Origin: Sphingobacteriia bacterium
GTDB taxonomy: Bacteria; Bacteroidota; Bacteroidia; Bacteroidales; UBA7960
Assembly: GCA_011390575.1 (NCBI GenBank)
Contig: JAABSE010000016.1
Span: 1-53,320 of the forward strand
Direction: 5' to 3'
DNA length: 53,320 bases
Numbering within the stretch: the stretch's first letter is position 1; each line of letters begins with the position of its first letter. The position numbers and the translations under genes were made by a program. Below the pieces are notes generated by a model. That model saw only the letters and a list, made by a program, of their open reading frames with translations. It made no database searches and was not told where the DNA came from. Shown piece after piece: positions 1-8,670 of the stretch.

Positions 1-560
1 TCATTGACAGGTACGCCATTGATCAAAACACCAATGTTGTTGGAGTCGAATCCCCGCATGTTGATACGACCATCGCCAAAACCACCGCCATCTTTGGTGG
101 CATATACACTGGGGGTAGATTTAAGGATTTCAGGAAATTCCTGCGAACCCAGCTTTTCGCTGATTACTTCAGCACTGATGGTAGAAATGGCTACCGGGGT
201 TTCTCTGTCGCGGGCAATGGCCGAAATGGCCACTACAAATTCTTGAAGAAGTGCAACTTCTGATTCAAGTTCAACATCGATTACCCGTGTACTTCCGTCT
301 ATTTCCACCTCTTTGCGTTGCATACCTACAAAAGTAAATACCAGCACATCGCCTGTATCTGCGTTGATGGTGTATTGTCCATTGATATCTGTTACCGTAC
401 CGGTGGTAGTACCCTTGATGGTTACGTTTACGCCAGGTAAAGTTTGCTGATCCGAACTGTCACGGACAGTACCTCTCAATTGCAAGTCCTGCGCACTGAC
501 TTCAACAATAAAAAAGCACGCAAGAAAAACAAGAAAACTCATGTAAAGCTTTTTACTCAT
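1..560 (-). CDS. SusC/RagA-like TonB-linked outer membrane protein, N-terminal part
   Basis: The reading frame stays open to the window edge and begins at the ATG at 558-560, so only about 186 residues are present. It starts with a signal peptide (MSKKLYMSFLVFLACFFIVEVSAQ). A carboxypeptidase-regulatory-like repeat follows, with LRGTVRDSSDQQTLPGVNV and the GTTTGTVTDINGQY turn typical of SusC receptors. The start of the TonB plug comes next, with INMRGFDSNNIGVLINGVPVND. Such proteins import large substrates across the outer membrane, usually with a SusD lipoprotein partner, which would lie outside the window. The substrate cannot be told from this fragment. Confidence in the family is high. 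Confidence 0.88.
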   Translation of the reverse strand, partial: MSKKLYMSFLVFLACFFIVEVSAQDLQLRGTVRDSSDQQTLPGVNVTIKGTTTGTVTDINGQYTINADTGDVLVFTFVGMQRKEVEIDGSTRVIDVELESEVALLQEFVVAISAIARDRETPVAISTISAEVISEKLGSQEFPEILKSTPSVYATKDGGGFGDGRINMRGFDSNNIGVLINGVPVN

Positions 561-620
561 AATTTTAATAGTTTAGAATAATTTGGTTGAATCGCATGTC
601 TTTGTTTTCGAAATTAAATT

Positions 621-628
621 CAAAACTA
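621..628 (-). promoter_or_regulatory. Possible -7 promoter element for the SusC-like gene
   Basis: On the minus strand this reads TAGTTTTG, a match to the Bacteroidota -7 consensus TAnnTTTG, about 60 bp upstream of the start codon. No TTTG is seen at the expected -33 spacing, so the call is tentative. Confidence 0.35.
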
Positions 629-680
629 CTAAACACAATTCAATTATCGGCTGATTTTATGATTTAAAAAAATGAAACAC

Positions 681-715
681 AAAAAAAAACCGAATCCTCA
701 TACAAGGATTCGGTT
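681..715 (-). terminator. Rho-independent terminator downstream of clpC
   Basis: A perfect 11-bp inverted repeat (688-698 pairs with 705-715) encloses a 6-nt loop. On the minus strand the stem is followed directly by a run of nine T (681-689). It lies about 60 bp beyond the clpC stop codon and before the SusC-like gene, so it separates the two leftward genes. Confidence 0.9.
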
Positions 716-776
716 GGAAATTATGAATAAAAAAGTCAAATCTACTTAATCAGACCAAAAGTGACCTGATAATTTG

Positions 777-3317
777 TCAGTCGGTTTTTTCAAGTTTTTT
801 GGATTGAACGATGATTTCTTCATTGTCAGGATCAAAATCCACATGAATTTCGTCACCTTCATCCACTTTAGACTTGATTATTTCCTCGGCAAGGGGATCT
901 TCCAGGTATTTCTGGATGGCTCTCTTAAGAGGTCTTGCACCGAAAGCAGAATCCCATCCTTTTTCAGCAATATACTCTTTCGCTTTCTCTGACAAAATAA
1001 TCTTGTAGCCCAGGCTTTCAATACGACTGTAAAGATGAGCCAGCTCAATATCAATAATTTTGAAAATATCTTCCTTTTCAAGGTTTTCAAAAATCACGAT
1101 ATCGTCCACCCGGTTAAGGAATTCAGGAGCGAACGATTTTTTCAAGGCATTCTCAATAACACTCTGGGCATATTCTTTGGTTTTGGATTGCTTGGCCGAT
1201 GTATTGAAACCCACACCCATACCAAAGTCTTTCAACTGACGTGAACCAATATTGGAAGTCATGATAATAATGGTATTCTTGAAGTCGATTCTGCGTCCGA
1301 GGCTGTCGGTAAGCTGACCGTCATCAAGCATTTGCAGCAGCAAATGGAAAACATCGGGGTGAGCTTTTTCAATCTCATCAAGCAATAGCACAGAGTAAGG
1401 CTTTCTTCTTACCTTTTCAGTAAGCTGACCACCTTCTTCATATCCCACGTATCCGGGAGGCGCTCCGATGAGTCTGCTGACAGCAAATTTCTCCATGTAT
1501 TCACTCATATCAATACGAATGATGGCGTCGTCGGAGTCGAACAAATGCTTTGATAAAACCTTGGCAAGGTGCGTCTTACCCACACCTGTAGGTCCGAGGA
1601 AAATAAATGAACCAATGGGCTTTTGTGGGTCTTTCAACCCGGCACGGTTACGGCGAATGGATTGTACCACTTTTTTAATTGCGTCATTTTGTCCGACTAC
1701 ACTTTTTTCAAGGTCTGCCTCCATGCTGATAAGACGCTGACTTTCGTTGAGTGCTATCCTTTGCACCGGCACACCAGTCATCATGGATACTACCTCCGAA
1801 ACATTTTGTTCTGTAACTACCTCGCGGTGCAACTGTGATTCTTCTTCCCAGGCTTTTTTCTCTTTTTCCAGCAAATCCATCAGTTCACGTTCCTGATCCC
1901 TGAATTTGGCAGCCTGTTCATATTTCTGGCTTTTAATAGCCTTTGTTTTTTCTTCTCTCACCACATCAATGCGGGATTCAATATTGATGATGTTTTCCGG
2001 CACGCGAATATTGGTGATATGCACCCTTGAACCTGCTTCATCCATGGCGTCAATAGCTTTGTCGGGAAGACATCTGTCGCTTATGTAGCGGTTTGTAAGA
2101 CTCACACACGCTTTTACTGCTTCCGGGGAATAGGTTACCAGGTGATGGTCTTCGTACTTTTTCTTGATATTGTTGAGGATTTCAACGGTCTCATCCGAAG
2201 TGGTCGGGTCAATGAGTACTTTCTGGAATCTTCTTTCCAATGCACCATCTTTTTCGATGTGCTGCCTGTATTCGTCCAGGGTAGTGGCACCAATACACTG
2301 AATCTCGCCCCGTGCCAGCGCGGGTTTAAACATGTTGGAGGCATCCAGTGATCCGCTGGCTCCGCCTGCACCTACGATGGTATGCAACTCATCAATAAAT
2401 AGTATTACGTCAGGCGTCTTTTCCAGTTCGTTGAGCAAAGCTTTCATCCGCTCCTCAAACTGACCGCGGTACTTGGTTCCGGCCACCAGTGAAGCAATAT
2501 CCAGAGTAACAACTCTTTTATTGAACAAGGCCCGGGATACTTTTCGCTGCACAATGCGCAAAGCAAGTCCTTCTGCAATGGCAGATTTACCCACGCCTGG
2601 TTCCCCTATAAGAATAGGGTTATTCTTTTTTCTTCTGGAGAGGATTTGAGCGATGCGTTCGAGTTCTTTCTCTCGTCCAACAACAGGATCGAGGCGATCT
2701 TCCTCGGCAGCTTTGGTAAGGTCTCTTCCAAAGTTGTCCAAAACCGGAGTTTTGGACTTATCAGAATACTTTTTAAAACCACTTCCTCCAAAACCGCCCC
2801 CTTCGGAAGTTTCATCGTCTTCGCTGCTGTGAGACAGCTCACTTTTGGGGTGAATACCTCCTATATTGCCTTCTTCAGGATTGTTTTTCAGCATGACAAT
2901 TTCATCTTTCACACTTTCGTAATCGATATCGTTTTGTAGCAGGAGCCTGGTGGCAAGGTTCTCTTTGTCTTTCAGAATAGAAAGCAGCAGATGTTCGGTG
3001 CCTATTACCTCACTGTTGAAAACTTTGGCTTCAAGGTAAGTTATTTTAAGGACTCTTTCGGCTTGCTTGACCAGTGGGAGGTTGTCTACATTCCGGTTTT
3101 TTCTCGAATCTGTACGGATGGTTTTTTCAATGGTAGATTTAACCTTTTTGAGATCAACTCCCAGGTTGACTAATATCTGAATGGCAAGGCCTTCTCCTTC
3201 TCTGATAATGCCGAGCAACAGATGCTCAATCCCAATATAATCGTTGCCATTTCGAATGGCTTCTTCACGACTATAAGTGATTACATCTTTGACTCTTGGG
3301 GAAAATTTCGCTTCCAT
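777..3317 (-). CDS. clpC: ClpC-type AAA+ ATPase, regulatory subunit of the Clp protease
   Basis: An 846-residue Hsp100 unfoldase that feeds substrates to ClpP in the cytoplasm. Two Clp N-terminal repeats occupy residues 1-150, followed by a Gly/Ser-rich linker. The first AAA+ domain has Walker A GEPGVGKS (238-245) and Walker B ILFIDE (305-310). A short middle domain at about 445-490 contains a UVR-like coiled coil (KYEQAAKFRDQERELMDLLE); this and its small size point to ClpC rather than ClpB. The second AAA+ domain has Walker A GPTGVGKT (575-582). A VGF tripeptide at 702-704 matches the ClpP-docking loop, which supports a protease partner rather than a disaggregase. Length is normal for ClpC. 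It is a single-gene unit divergent from gyrA and closed by a strong terminator. Confidence 0.96.
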   Translation of the reverse strand: MEAKFSPRVKDVITYSREEAIRNGNDYIGIEHLLLGIIREGEGLAIQILVNLGVDLKKVKSTIEKTIRTDSRKNRNVDNLPLVKQAERVLKITYLEAKVFNSEVIGTEHLLLSILKDKENLATRLLLQNDIDYESVKDEIVMLKNNPEEGNIGGIHPKSELSHSSEDDETSEGGGFGGSGFKKYSDKSKTPVLDNFGRDLTKAAEEDRLDPVVGREKELERIAQILSRRKKNNPILIGEPGVGKSAIAEGLALRIVQRKVSRALFNKRVVTLDIASLVAGTKYRGQFEERMKALLNELEKTPDVILFIDELHTIVGAGGASGSLDASNMFKPALARGEIQCIGATTLDEYRQHIEKDGALERRFQKVLIDPTTSDETVEILNNIKKKYEDHHLVTYSPEAVKACVSLTNRYISDRCLPDKAIDAMDEAGSRVHITNIRVPENIINIESRIDVVREEKTKAIKSQKYEQAAKFRDQERELMDLLEKEKKAWEEESQLHREVVTEQNVSEVVSMMTGVPVQRIALNESQRLISMEADLEKSVVGQNDAIKKVVQSIRRNRAGLKDPQKPIGSFIFLGPTGVGKTHLAKVLSKHLFDSDDAIIRIDMSEYMEKFAVSRLIGAPPGYVGYEEGGQLTEKVRRKPYSVLLLDEIEKAHPDVFHLLLQMLDDGQLTDSLGRRIDFKNTIIIMTSNIGSRQLKDFGMGVGFNTSAKQSKTKEYAQSVIENALKKSFAPEFLNRVDDIVIFENLEKEDIFKIIDIELAHLYSRIESLGYKIILSEKAKEYIAEKGWDSAFGARPLKRAIQKYLEDPLAEEIIKSKVDEGDEIHVDFDPDNEEIIVQSKKLEKTD

Positions 3318-3363
3318 AATTGTAAATGCGATAAATTATTAGTAAAAACAGGTATTTGGTAAT

Positions 3364-3371
3364 CAAAATTA
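3364..3371 (-). promoter_or_regulatory. Possible -7 promoter element for clpC
   Basis: On the minus strand this reads TAATTTTG, a match to TAnnTTTG, about 47 bp upstream of the clpC start codon. No -33 TTTG is seen at the usual spacing. Confidence 0.35.
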
Positions 3372-3413
3372 TATACAATATTAACTAAATCGACTGAAAG
3401 ATTTACTTTTTTA

Positions 3414-3430
3414 TTCACAATATCTGTGAA
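3414..3430. repeat. 17-bp palindrome in the clpC-gyrA intergenic region
   Basis: TTCACA and TGTGAA are perfect inverted arms separated by five bases (ATATC). The element lies about 100 bp upstream of clpC, in the 332-bp divergent intergenic region. It could be an operator, since stress-response regulators often act upstream of clp genes. No regulator can be named from the sequence. Confidence 0.4.
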
Positions 3431-3547
3431 AGGGGGTCTGCAGGAAAAAGCTTTGCCTCCAAAGTAAGATATAACAGCATATTTGACGGTAAATTTTGCA
3501 ATCTGTTTTTATTAACAAAAAAAATGCCGTTTTGTTAGCAAATAGTT

Positions 3548-3661
3548 ATGTCAGACGAATTGTCATGCTAAGTTTTTACACAAAAAAAGCGTAATTTCGT
3601 GCCTCGAAACCGAACTCCCTAAAAGTTGGAAAAATACTAAATTACAAGTATGTCAGACGAA
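3548..3661 (+). repeat. Direct repeat of the gyrA start region
   Basis: The 12-mer ATGTCAGACGAA occurs at 3548-3559 and again at 3650-3661, where it is the gyrA start. The copies are 102 bp apart, an exact multiple of three. The upstream copy opens a 7-codon frame (MSDELSC, then TAA). It may be a relic of a local duplication or a very short leader ORF. See the findings. Confidence 0.5.
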
Positions 3662-6202
3662 AGAATAACCAAGGTCAATATTGAAGACCAAATGAAGAGT
3701 GCCTATATAGACTATGCCATGTCGGTAATAGTCTCCAGGGCATTGCCGGATGTAAGAGACGGGCTCAAGCCTGTGCACCGGAGAGTTCTTTTTGGAATGT
3801 CAGAGCTGGGAACCCTCAGCAACAGGCCCTACAAAAAATCTGCAAGAATAGTAGGGGAGGTGCTGGGTAAGTATCACCCTCACGGCGATAGTTCTGTTTA
3901 TGATGCTATGGTAAGGATGGCGCAGCCCTGGTCGTTGCGATATCCCCTGGTAGACGGACAGGGAAACTTTGGTAGCATCGACGGCGACAGCCCTGCTGCC
4001 ATGCGTTACACCGAAGCCCGATTGAGGAAAATATCAGAAGAGATCCTTGCCGACATGGACAAGGAAACGGTGGATATGCAGCTCAACTTTGACGATACCC
4101 TGGAAGAGCCTACCGTTTTACCGGCCAAGGTTCCCAACCTGCTTATCAATGGTGCCAGCGGTATTGCCGTGGGTATGGCTACCAATATGCCTCCGCACAA
4201 CCTTTCTGAGGTTATTGATGGTATTGTTGCCTACATTGATAACAATGAAATTACTATCGATGAGCTCATGCAGTTTATCAAAGGACCCGATTTTCCCACC
4301 GGAGGGCTGATTTACGGTCATGATGGCGTAAAAGAAGCCTATCATACCGGAAAAGGCCGTATCGTAGTAAGGGGAGAGGCCACGGTCGAAGGAGAAGATG
4401 TAGGAAAACAATCTATTATTGTTTCATCGATTCCCTACCAGGTAAATAAGGCGGAAATGATCAAAAAAACTGCTGATCTGGTCAATGACAAAAAAATAGA
4501 AGGGATTACCGATATAAGAGATGAGTCGGACAGAAAAGGTTTGCGCATTGTATATGACCTTCGCAGAGATGCAGTTCCTAATGTGGTGCTTAATCAATTG
4601 TATCAGCATACAGCGCTGCAAACAGCTTTCAATGTTAACAATATTGCCCTGGTAAAAGGCAGGCCCGAAATGCTCAACCTCAAAGATATTATCAAATATT
4701 ATGTTGAGCACAGGCACGAAGTTGTTGTACGCCGCACGGAGTATGAGCTGAGAGAAGCCGAAAAAAGAGCCCATATCCTGGAAGGTTTAATCATTGCCCT
4801 GGATAACCTGGACGCAGTAATTCAGCTGATTCGTTCGAGCAAAACTCCGGAAATAGCCAGAAACGGCCTTATGGAGAATTTTAGCCTCTCAGAACTTCAG
4901 GCACGTGCCATTTTGGCCATGCAGTTGCAAAGACTTACCGGTCTTGAAATTGAGAAGATCAAAGAGGAGTATGATGAATTGCTCAAAAGGATAGAATACT
5001 TTAAGAGTATTCTTGCCAATGTGGAGCTTCGCATGGAAATCATAAAAGAAGAACTCAGGGAAATAAAGGAAAAATTTGGTGATAAAACCCGCACCGAAAT
5101 TGAATATACTGCCAATGATTTCAGAATTGAAGATACCATTGCCGATGATGATATGGTAATCACCATTTCGCATATGGGATATATCAAAAGGACACCCCTG
5201 GCAGAATTCCGCACACAGGCCAGGGGAGGTACCGGGTCTAAAGGATCTACCACAAGGGAAGAAGATTTTGTAGAGTATCTGTTCCATGCTACTAATCATA
5301 ATTACCTGATTTTCTTCACCGAACAGGGTAAATGCTTCTGGAAACGAGTTTTTGAAATTCCTGAAGGCGTCAAAAACAGCAAAGGCAGACCCATCCAGAA
5401 CCTCATTAATATCCCGACCGATGATAAGGTAAAGGCTTTTGTAAATGTAAAAGACCTTACCGATGAAGAATATATCACCAACAACTACATCATTCTTTGC
5501 ACCAAAAAAGGCATCATCAAAAAAACTTCACTGGAGGCCTATTCAAGACCGCGCGCAAATGGTATTATTGCCATAAATATACGTGAAGGAGATGAACTGC
5601 TCGAAGCAAACCTGACCAACGGAGAAAGTGAAATACTGATTGCTGCCAAAAATGGTAAAGCCATTCGATTCCCCGAAAATATTATCAGAGCTTTGGGAAG
5701 AAGTGCTTCCGGGGTAAAAGGAATAACACTGGCAGGAGAGGGAGATGAGGTAGTGAGCATGGTGTGTGTGAGTGACCCAGAAAGCTCGTTGCTGGTAGTT
5801 TCTGAAAACGGCTACGGAAAAAGATCGTTTGTGCAGGAATACCGGATTACCAACCGAGGCGGTAAAGGTGTCAAAACACTCAATGTTACAGAAAAAACCG
5901 GACAGCTCATTGCTATGGTTAATGTTTCTGATGCTGACGATTTGATGATTATTAACAAGTCAGGTGTTACCATTCGGTTATCTGTAGCCGGCCTGAGAAA
6001 TATGGGAAGAGCTACCCAGGGCGTAAAACTCATTAACCTGAGATCCGGTGATTTCATTGCTGCCGTGGCTAAGGTGCAGGAAAAAACTGAAGTCATCGGG
6101 ATTCCCGACGAAAATGCTGAAGAAGCTGAAGATTTGGAAAATGGAACAGCTTTTGATGAGAACTCGGACAATATACCCGACAGCTCACCCGATAAAGAAT
6201 AA
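3650..6202 (+). CDS. gyrA: DNA gyrase subunit A
   Basis: The 850-residue breakage-reunion subunit of the type IIA topoisomerase, which introduces negative supercoils together with GyrB. The catalytic tyrosine is Tyr120, preceded by Arg119 in [10 protein letters not shown]. The quinolone-resistance region reads [12 protein letters not shown], with Ser81 and Asp85 at the E. coli Ser83 and Asp87 positions, so the common resistance substitutions are absent. The C-terminal domain is a beta-pinwheel with repeated RGG motifs. The segment aligning with the GyrA box (QRRGGKG in E. coli) reads QARGGTG at residues 523-529, and a later blade has NRGGKG. The C-terminal tail is acidic, as is common. A TAATTTCG at 3592-3599 resembles a -7 element with one mismatch. 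No clear terminator follows. Confidence 0.97.
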   Translation: MSDERITKVNIEDQMKSAYIDYAMSVIVSRALPDVRDGLKPVHRRVLFGMSELGTLSNRPYKKSARIVGEVLGKYHPHGDSSVYDAMVRMAQPWSLRYPLVDGQGNFGSIDGDSPAAMRYTEARLRKISEEILADMDKETVDMQLNFDDTLEEPTVLPAKVPNLLINGASGIAVGMATNMPPHNLSEVIDGIVAYIDNNEITIDELMQFIKGPDFPTGGLIYGHDGVKEAYHTGKGRIVVRGEATVEGEDVGKQSIIVSSIPYQVNKAEMIKKTADLVNDKKIEGITDIRDESDRKGLRIVYDLRRDAVPNVVLNQLYQHTALQTAFNVNNIALVKGRPEMLNLKDIIKYYVEHRHEVVVRRTEYELREAEKRAHILEGLIIALDNLDAVIQLIRSSKTPEIARNGLMENFSLSELQARAILAMQLQRLTGLEIEKIKEEYDELLKRIEYFKSILANVELRMEIIKEELREIKEKFGDKTRTEIEYTANDFRIEDTIADDDMVITISHMGYIKRTPLAEFRTQARGGTGSKGSTTREEDFVEYLFHATNHNYLIFFTEQGKCFWKRVFEIPEGVKNSKGRPIQNLINIPTDDKVKAFVNVKDLTDEEYITNNYIILCTKKGIIKKTSLEAYSRPRANGIIAINIREGDELLEANLTNGESEILIAAKNGKAIRFPENIIRALGRSASGVKGITLAGEGDEVVSMVCVSDPESSLLVVSENGYGKRSFVQEYRITNRGGKGVKTLNVTEKTGQLIAMVNVSDADDLMIINKSGVTIRLSVAGLRNMGRATQGVKLINLRSGDFIAAVAKVQEKTEVIGIPDENAEEAEDLENGTAFDENSDNIPDSSPDKE

Positions 6203-6242
6203 TTGAATCCTTGAATTCAGTTATTTCATTACCGGAAAATAA

Positions 6243-6273
6243 TTTGCACTATTTTTAATTAATACTACATTTG
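6243..6273 (+). promoter_or_regulatory. Bacteroidota-type promoter for the TPR gene
   Basis: TTTG at 6243-6246 is followed by a 19-bp spacer and TACATTTG at 6266-6273. This is a full match to the -33 TTTG / -7 TAnnTTTG consensus. It lies about 43 bp upstream of the start codon at 6317. Confidence 0.75.
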
Positions 6274-6316
6274 CACAAGTTACATTTGATTAACTAAACA
6301 AAAAAACGATTCAACA

Positions 6317-7555
6317 ATGAAAAAAATCGCAGTTTTAGCAATATTGTGTTTGTTTGCCGTAGATATGGTAAACGCGCAGAAAAGAGAGGTGAACAGAGCC
6401 AATCGTCACCTGAACAGAGGAAACATTGAAAAGGCCTATGAACACATCCAAAACGCTATCAAGGATGATTCAACCAAAGAAGAGGCAGAAACATGGGTTA
6501 TTTATGGGAAAATTATGATTGAAATCAGTATCTCAGAAGATCCCAATTTTAATCAGCTGGCAGAGCAGCCGCTTGACAAAGCGCTGGAAGCAATTAATAA
6601 AGCAGAAGAACTGGACGAAGACAAAAGCCAAATCCTTGAAATCCAGCAAGCCCGCCTGATTTTGTCTGAAGCTTTTTTTAATGAAGGAGCAGAGGCCTAC
6701 AATGAGTCTCGTTTTGAGGAGGCAACAGACTACTTTTACAATTCTTATAAAGTTAGCGAAAGCTTTGGCTCTATTGATACTGCTACACTTTACAATGCAG
6801 GCCTGGCAGCAGAAATTGCAGGCAGGTATGATGAAGCTTACGATATGTATGAGGAAGTAGCTGAATATGATTATGACCAACCTTTTTTATACAGTTCGCT
6901 TGCAGGATTAAGCCTGCGCAATGAAAATTTTGAAGAAGCAGAAGTATGGGTCAAAAAAGGAAGAGACAAATATCCTGAAAACCTTGACCTTATCTTTGCT
7001 GAAGCCAATGTATATCTTACATCAGGTAATATACCCGAAGCGAGGAGAGTGCTGGAACTGGCAATTGAAAGAGACCCGGAAAATGCCAATCTCCATTATG
7101 CTTTCGCAGTAAACTATGACCAAATGTCTAAAGATACTTTGTTTAGCCAGGAGGAGAGGGATTTTGCCTTTGATGAAGCTATCAAAGCTTATGAAAAAGC
7201 TATTGAACTCAAGACAGATTATTTCGATGCTATCTATAACCTGGGTGCTCTTTATTTTAATGAGGGTATTCAATTGTTTGTCAAAGCTGATAATATTCTC
7301 AGAGAAGGATATACACAGGAAAATTTGAAAAGATCAGCCGAACTGGAAGAAAAATCCAAAGAGATTTGGAGAGAAAAGGCACAGCCTTATCTGGAAGAAG
7401 CCCTGACCTTGATTGATGAAGAGGATGAAAATTATGAAATTGTTTTGCGCTCGCTTAGAGAATTGTACATGCGTACAGGGCAAAAAGAAAAACTGGAAGA
7501 GACCAACCAAATATGGAATGAAAAATTCGGAAGTCCTGAAGAGGAAGAAGAATAA
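6317..7555 (+). CDS. Exported tetratricopeptide-repeat protein
   Basis: A 412-residue protein with a clear signal peptide (MKKIAVLAILCLFAVDMVNAQ), so it is probably periplasmic. The rest is helical and built from degenerate TPR units, for example ATLYNAGLAAEIAGRYDEAYDMYEE cut short here to its core NAGLAAEIAGRYDEAYDMYE, then NPENANLHYA-like and DAIYNLGALYFNEG segments. It ends in an acidic tail (GSPEEEEE). TPR proteins act as scaffolds for protein-protein contacts; no catalytic domain is visible and the partner is unknown. It has its own promoter and terminator, so it appears to be monocistronic. Confidence 0.85.
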   Translation: MKKIAVLAILCLFAVDMVNAQKREVNRANRHLNRGNIEKAYEHIQNAIKDDSTKEEAETWVIYGKIMIEISISEDPNFNQLAEQPLDKALEAINKAEELDEDKSQILEIQQARLILSEAFFNEGAEAYNESRFEEATDYFYNSYKVSESFGSIDTATLYNAGLAAEIAGRYDEAYDMYEEVAEYDYDQPFLYSSLAGLSLRNENFEEAEVWVKKGRDKYPENLDLIFAEANVYLTSGNIPEARRVLELAIERDPENANLHYAFAVNYDQMSKDTLFSQEERDFAFDEAIKAYEKAIELKTDYFDAIYNLGALYFNEGIQLFVKADNILREGYTQENLKRSAELEEKSKEIWREKAQPYLEEALTLIDEEDENYEIVLRSLRELYMRTGQKEKLEETNQIWNEKFGSPEEEEE

Positions 7556-7581
7556 AATTGCATTCTAATAAAGTACCTGAA

Positions 7582-7616
7582 GAAAGGTGGCAGATATTGC
7601 CACCTTTCATTTTCAC
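7582..7616 (+). terminator. Terminator of the TPR gene
   Basis: A perfect 11-bp stem (7582-7592 with 7598-7608) encloses a 5-nt loop. A T-rich stretch (ATTTTCACATTT) follows. It starts 27 bp after the stop codon. Confidence 0.8.
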
Positions 7617-7946
7617 ATTTCTATTTAACATAATATAAATTATGAGACAATAATTTATTATCCGGTGTAATGCGATAAGGTGCAACATCATGAAATTTGT
7701 ATACACACATTTATCCAACAGTTTGGGAATTTTTTTCCACACTGTGTAGACTATCTTATTCACTCCACCGTGTAACATTGGATGCTGCTATTGATACCTG
7801 AACCTTGCGCCGATTTCAGCCTAAGTTGAATGTTTTTCGTGGATGATACCTCTCTGAGATTTGCATAAAACGATTCATTTGGCCTGCAGGTCAGCAAAAC
7901 GCAATTCTGGATGACATTGTGTATGGCTGTTCAAATTAAAGCCCAT
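7617..7946. other. Intergenic region with no recognised feature
   Basis: About 330 bp lie between two facing terminators. No convincing ORF, tRNA, riboswitch or promoter pair was recognised. Open frames that run through it are short and extend into the TPR gene. Confidence 0.5.
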
Positions 7947-7975
7947 AAAAAAACGCCGGTTGAAAAACCAGCGTT
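7947..7975 (-). terminator. Terminator of the uncharacterised lipoprotein gene
   Basis: Ten-base arms (7952-7961 and 7966-7975) pair with one G-T wobble around a four-base loop. On the minus strand a run of T corresponding to 7947-7953 follows. It begins 27 bp beyond the stop codon of the leftward gene. Confidence 0.82.
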
Positions 7976-8001
7976 CTCAAAGTTTAAATATTTTCCGGTA
8001 T

Positions 8002-8595
8002 TTAGTTCACCAGCGGATTTCTTAAATCAAATACAATTTCGAATCTTTTTTCTCCATCACGATCCAAACGATAGGATAAATAAGTCATTTCCTCATCCAT
8101 TGAAACGATCCATAAATTACCACCGCCACCTTCGATTACCGTTGCGGTAAAATCATCGGCAGGAAAATACTGCACAAAAGCATTTCCTTCATCATTGGCA
8201 ACGCCTCCGTACATCGAACCATCCTCATGAGTGCCATCCTCATGCAAATGCTGATGCCTGAAAACAAGATTGCCATCCTCGGCAGTAAACATCCAGGTGC
8301 GCGAATGGTCATCATCTACGTGAAACGGAATATGAATGTGGTCATCTTCACAAACTGTAACATACATCGTCATAGATCGATCAGACCAGCTTTCTCCATG
8401 ATGACTGCGGTAGGTTTGCTCACCGGCAAATGATTGTCCACACAAACTGGCCAGGTTGTTGAAAAAGGCTTCCTGAGCTTCCTGCTCAAACATTTCGCCG
8501 GATTGCTCATTCTGGGCCTCTGTTGAGTCTGTTCGCGGCCCACATGCAGAAAGCATAAATGTGAGCAAAACTGCTGTTGTTAAGATTTTATTCAT
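8002..8595 (-). CDS. Uncharacterised lipoprotein, Asp/His-rich
   Basis: The start is taken at the ATG at 8593-8595, giving 197 residues. A 17-codon upstream extension exists but would bury the signal sequence. The N-terminus MNKILTTAVLLTFMLSACG is a lipoprotein signal with Cys in the lipobox LSAC. The mature part contains LASLCGQSFAGEQTY, then HIHIPFHVDDDHSRTWMF, then VFRHQHLHEDGTHEDGSMYGG, and ends FDLRNPLVN. The many Asp, Glu and His residues could bind metal, but this is only suggested by composition. The overall pattern recalls an uncharacterised secreted family seen in several Gram-negative groups; no function is known to me. Confidence 0.8.
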   Translation of the reverse strand: MNKILTTAVLLTFMLSACGPRTDSTEAQNEQSGEMFEQEAQEAFFNNLASLCGQSFAGEQTYRSHHGESWSDRSMTMYVTVCEDDHIHIPFHVDDDHSRTWMFTAEDGNLVFRHQHLHEDGTHEDGSMYGGVANDEGNAFVQYFPADDFTATVIEGGGGNLWIVSMDEEMTYLSYRLDRDGEKRFEIVFDLRNPLVN

Positions 8596-8633
8596 AATAT
8601 TTATAAATATATGGTTTATACTAAAACTACTAA

Positions 8634-8641
8634 CAAATATA
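8634..8641 (-). promoter_or_regulatory. Possible -7 promoter element for the lipoprotein gene
   Basis: On the minus strand this reads TATATTTG (TAnnTTTG), 39 bp upstream of the chosen ATG. That fits the choice of the shorter start. No -33 element is seen at standard spacing. Confidence 0.4.
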
Positions 8642-8670
8642 CTCAAACCCTGAAATCACCTGGTGAAGTC

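Noticed and set aside
777..3317. ClpB disaggregase
   Set aside because: The middle domain is short and a VGF ClpP-docking tripeptide is present, which fits ClpC.
7455..7778. Minus-strand ORF of 107 codons across the end of the TPR gene
   Set aside because: It overlaps the coding end and terminator of the TPR gene, and its composition looks like a shadow frame.
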